A DNA stretch of 64,000 nt from Diphasiastrum complanatum (taxonomy: Eukaryota; Streptophyta; Lycopodiopsida; Lycopodiales; Lycopodiaceae), in NCBI GenBank assembly GCA_029204225.1, contig CM055096.1, positions 5,527,687 to 5,591,686 on the forward strand, written 5' to 3'. Each line of letters opens with the position of its first letter. Position 1 is the stretch's first letter. Of this stretch, positions 61,035-64,000 are shown one piece after another. Below the pieces are notes generated by a model. It saw only the letters and a list, made by a program, of their open reading frames with translations. It did not search any database and was not told where the DNA came from. Made by a program: the position numbers and the translations under genes.

Positions 61035-61128
61035 GACAAGGTTTACGTCCGACAGTTTACATTTGACGATTTACGTCCGATGAGTTACGTTCAATATTTA
61101 TGTCCGACGGGCTACGTCCGATGGGTTT
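61035..61128. repeat. Minisatellite iii: TTTACGTCCGATGG-type units
   Basis: About six units of 14-16 bp: GTTTACGTCCGAC, GATTTACGTCCGATG, GAGTTACGTTC, ATTTATGTCCGACGG and GCTACGTCCGATGG. Confidence 0.85.
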
Positions 61129-61920
61129 GAATTTTTTCAAAACCTCAAATTTTTGGAACGACTCAAATTTTTTGGAAGACTCGATCTTTCAAAACGACTC
61201 GATTCTTTTGAACGAGTCGAATTTTTTGAACGATTTGAATGTTTCCGATGACTTGAATGTTTTAGAAGACTCAAATTTTTCGGAAGACTCAAATTTTTAG
61301 AACGACTCAAATTTTTGGAAAGACTCGAATTTTTTCGATGACTCGAAATTTTCCAATGTCTCAAATTTTTCCAAAAAGACTCAAATTTTCGAACGACTCA
61401 AATTTTTGAGACTCAATTTTAGAAACGACTCATTTTTTGAGACTCAAATTTTTGGAAAGACTCGAATTTTTTCAATGACTCGAATTTTTCTAACAACCCG
61501 AATTTTTCAAACGTTTCGAATTTTTCCAAAGACTCAAATTTTTTCAAAAAGACCTAAATTTTTCGAATGGATCAAATTTTTCTAGAATATCGAATTTTTT
61601 AAATGACTCGAATTTTCAATAGCTCGAATTTTTCTCATATTTTTCCAACGACTCAAATTTTTTTCAAAGTATCAAATTTTTCGAAAGACTTGAATTTTTT
61701 TAAGAGACTTGAATCTTTGGAAAGACTCAAATTTTTCGAATGACTTAAATTATTTGAAAGACTCGAATTTTTTCGAAGACTCAAATTTTTTCAATGATTC
61801 GATTTTTTTTTTCCAAATGATCGAATTTTTTCAAATACTCGAATTTTTTCAAAGACTCGAATTTTTTCAATGAATCGAACTGTTGACTCGAATTTTTTCA
61901 AAGGATTGAAGGACTCTTTG
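61129..61920. repeat. Minisatellite iv: GACTCGAATTTTTCGAA-type units
   Basis: Nearly 0.8 kb of degenerate 16-18-bp units, some forty by length. Each is GACTC(G/A)AATTTTT plus a variable TCGAA, GGAAA or CAAA end. Six-codon periodic frames on both strands are by-products. Confidence 0.93.
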
Positions 61921-61969
61921 TACTGTCAAGTCAAACTTTTTTGGAGGTTCAAAATCAAATCCAAAACAA

Positions 61970-62330
61970 AAAAAGTGTAAATACAATTAGATTAAGAAAA
62001 TAAAAGAAATATAAGAAAGAGAAACAAAACGAATGGTGAAAAAAATAAAAGTGAGTCCTTCGGTTCTTTTTGTGCGACTTTTTTTTTTTTGGCATGTTTG
62101 TTTCTAAACTCAAACTCATTGTTTTATATATATGTATATATAATAGTCGCCTTGTTATTGTAACACATTATTTAGAAATATTTTTTGATATATACATATT
62201 TCAATCTGGCAGGATAGACGGCATACCGCTCTTTAGTCTGGTGGACAATACTTTCGCATTGAATGCATCGACAAAAAAAGAACGACATTCAATTGTGGAT
62301 TTATCATGGTTGATACTCATCTTCACGTAC
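61970..62330. repeat. Dispersed repeat, inverted copy of 9940-10275
   Basis: Complement of the left copy, including the TATATATATGTATATATAAT stretch and the GAATGCATCGAC line. It starts about 50 bp after minisatellite iv. Confidence 0.85.
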
Positions 62331-63252
62331 TCTACTTCATGTTGGATGGGGCGTCAACAACACAAAAGGAAAGGTGGCAATTTGGAGCTAGTCAAGAGCA
62401 TCAAAGGAGAGGTAATTGGCAAAGATGTTATGTTTTTGCAGCTTATTGAAGACTCAAGTAAGGTCAAAGGACAACAAGGATGTGTTTTTCAAGTTTACTT
62501 TACTTGTTCTATCTAATGTTTGAGCTATTTCATGTGGATGTGTGCAAATTGTCAAGATATGGACAAACTAGCTACATTGTCTTGCAATATCTTATTGTTG
62601 GAGTTGTACTAGAATTCTTGGATGGTTTTACTGATGGAAATAAAGCTATTGGAGGTTCATTATGTCACTCATCCATGCCTAGAGTTCTCAAATGTTGAGC
62701 TACTTGGTGCCAATACTTGGAGATTGTCAATTTTTGGTGAATTCATAGTCATTTTCTTGTGTCAAGTAGATCTTGAAGATGGACCCATGCAACCTACTTG
62801 GTTTATGGAGTCATGTGGTTGCATCATTGATGTACTCACCTACTCATGGATTTCCAAGGTTTGATGGTTTCTTGTGGCAAGATGGAGATGGAGGCGTATT
62901 CATGGAGTTTTATGGTGGAGACATATCAAGAAAGGACAAAGTTGGAGGAGAAGCAAATGGTCATCACTAACATTTATTGTTTGGTTGCTCTAATTTTCCA
63001 GATAGTTGTTTGAAACATGGAGGAATCATTTCATTCACATTCTATTTGGTTCTTCATGTTCTAGTTATATCTTGATGTGTAAAATTGATGTAAGAAATAG
63101 TGAAGCATCCAATTTGGACACTATTCTCTATATCAATTATGGAAACTACTTTAGAATCTTAGAAAGGAGATCTATATTTAGCATGGAGATCATTCTAAAG
63201 TTGGATCAAAATATAATGGTTAAAACTATGCCAAACCTAGTTGAAGATGGAG
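62331..63252 (+). mobile_element. Probable 3' internal region of a copia element
   Basis: No protein domain recognised; short frames only. It ends in GTTGAAGATGGAG, a purine tract directly before an LTR start, so it is the PPT end of a copia internal region. Copies A and B lack this sequence because of their internal deletion. Confidence 0.55.
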
Positions 63253-63613
63253 TGTGAAAGATTTCAACTAGTTTAGTCTAGTTTAGTCATATTTTGGTAA
63301 ATTGTCAATTGAGGCCAAACCTCATTTTAGACTTAGAGATAAACTTTTTCAAGTTATATTAGTTTAAAATACATTGAATAAACACTTTTTGAAAGTGTGG
63401 AAAGTTGGTAGTCAAGTTTGAGAGAGATTCAAATTTGAACTTTGGGTACATTAAATCTAGATAAAAAAATAGTAGGGTTTACAATTTGGAGGGAAAGCCA
63501 AGTGGCCAAATAGGGTTTGGACTCTCTATAAAAGAATGTAACTCATGGAGAGACACATCTTCTCTCTTCTCTCTCTCTCATTTCATCATTATACATGGTT
63601 CTCTTTGGGTTCT
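63253..63613 (+). mobile_element. Copia LTR, third copy, 3' truncated
   Basis: TGTGAAAGATTTCAACTAG onward matches 51604-51962, including the AAGCCAAGTGGCCAAATAGG and TATAAAAGAATGTAACTC lines. It is cut after GGTTCTCTTTGGGTTC by gypsy integrase sequence. Confidence 0.87.
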
Positions 63614-64000
63614 TCTTGTCGCGGGATGAATAGGACCCACATAGTCAAGGCCTCATTTCTCGAATGGTGCTTGCGATAAAACCAGATGTAAAGGTTCATA
63701 ATTCTATCGCGTAGGACGATGTGCTCGTTGACAAAAATCACATGACTGAATATAATTTTCTGTATCTTTATGAAGTGTAGGCCAACAACACCCTGATTGT
63801 AAAAGTTTCCGAACATTGATATTTGTTGAAAATGTCCTCTAGCCATTCCATCATGGGAAAACATTATAAGTCAAGTACTGCATGCGGCAAACACATCTTC
63901 GCAAAATATCATCCTGTAATTTGTAGAGACAAATTGCTCCTTAGAAATAAAGACTTTCCCAGCTTCCAATCCAGTTAGATTTTGATGATATAGAATTATC
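63614..64000 (-). pseudogene. Gypsy integrase fragment, minus strand, cut by window edge
   Basis: Minus strand matches 31460-31800: CRMQYLT, MFSHDGMARGH, a WPT-type line and VNEHIVLRDRI in shifted frames, then the integrase core start. It is the HHCC zinc domain and beginning of the catalytic core. Frameshifts make it inactive. Confidence 0.8.

Noticed and set aside
61100-61364. Ser/Asn/Leu-rich hexapeptide-repeat frames on both strands
   Set aside because: By-product of minisatellite iv; both strands are open with equal length.
60625-61920. Possible CRISPR-like or regulatory array
   Set aside because: Units are contiguous without unique spacers, diverged, and in a plant nuclear context; it is a minisatellite.

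Overview
The window reads as nuclear DNA of a land plant, most likely a flowering plant with a large, repeat-rich genome. The evidence is dense nested Ty3/gypsy and Ty1/copia LTR retrotransposons, an intron-containing CACTA (En/Spm) TNP2-type transposase, plant-type primer-binding sites, and long (GA)n, (GT)n and (TA)n tracts. I see no bacterial or organellar genes, rRNA, tRNA or CRISPR. Species cannot be named from the sequence. The only non-transposon protein I recognise is a TFIIS N-terminal (LW/Med26-like) domain protein. It is intact at 5178-5960 (-) and broken at 47787-48550 (+).

Layout. 1-1737: minus-strand gypsy gag, leader and partial LTR. 1738-2728: minus-strand copia protease/integrase relic. 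4193-8665: block with the LW-domain gene; an inverted copy lies at 43322-49914. 12008-17380: gypsy element (LTR, tRNA-Asp-type PBS, gag, protease, RT). 17381-21678: short non-autonomous gypsy relative arranged LTR-internal-LTR-internal-LTR, with a 378-bp TIR element in its first LTR. 21688-31154: internally deleted copia element whose 3' LTR is split by a 6.7-kb minus-strand element (24338-31080) holding a 2-kb-arm inverted repeat, a decayed gag and a palindromic LTR. 31155-31863: RNase H end and integrase of the gypsy element. 33.4-36.1 kb: tandem duplications. 36.6-43.3 kb: degenerate CACTA element. 49914-50595: minus-strand copia-type LTR. 50645-57776: second copy of the 21.3-29.0 kb block, retaining pieces the first copy lost. 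57777-59153: gypsy RT/RNase H, then a CACTA/copia chimera. 60625-61920: four different minisatellites in series. 61970-64000: dispersed repeat, copia 3' end and LTR, minus-strand gypsy integrase.

Main reading. Three insertions can be ordered by target-site duplications. The short gypsy-like element entered the large gypsy RT (TSD TGCTA, 17376-17380 and 51141-51145). A copia element entered its RNase H (TSD AACAA, 51599-51603 and 31155-31159). A third element entered the copia LTR (TSD TTGGT, 24333-24337 and 31081-31085). The matching halves are out of order along the window. This requires that the nest was duplicated as a block and that the two copies then suffered complementary losses. The pol reading frame is restored at the first two junctions when one TSD copy is removed, which makes the reconstruction strong.

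Nothing here forms a working pathway. Nearly every coding stretch is a decayed mobile-element ORF, and several stops are TGA at conserved arginines, as expected from deamination of methylated CGA. I found no clearly new functional system. The most unusual objects are the four-part minisatellite mosaic, the palindromes whose shared central loop is flipped between copies, the short LTR element with a conserved 97-codon ORF, and the inverted duplication carrying the LW-domain gene.
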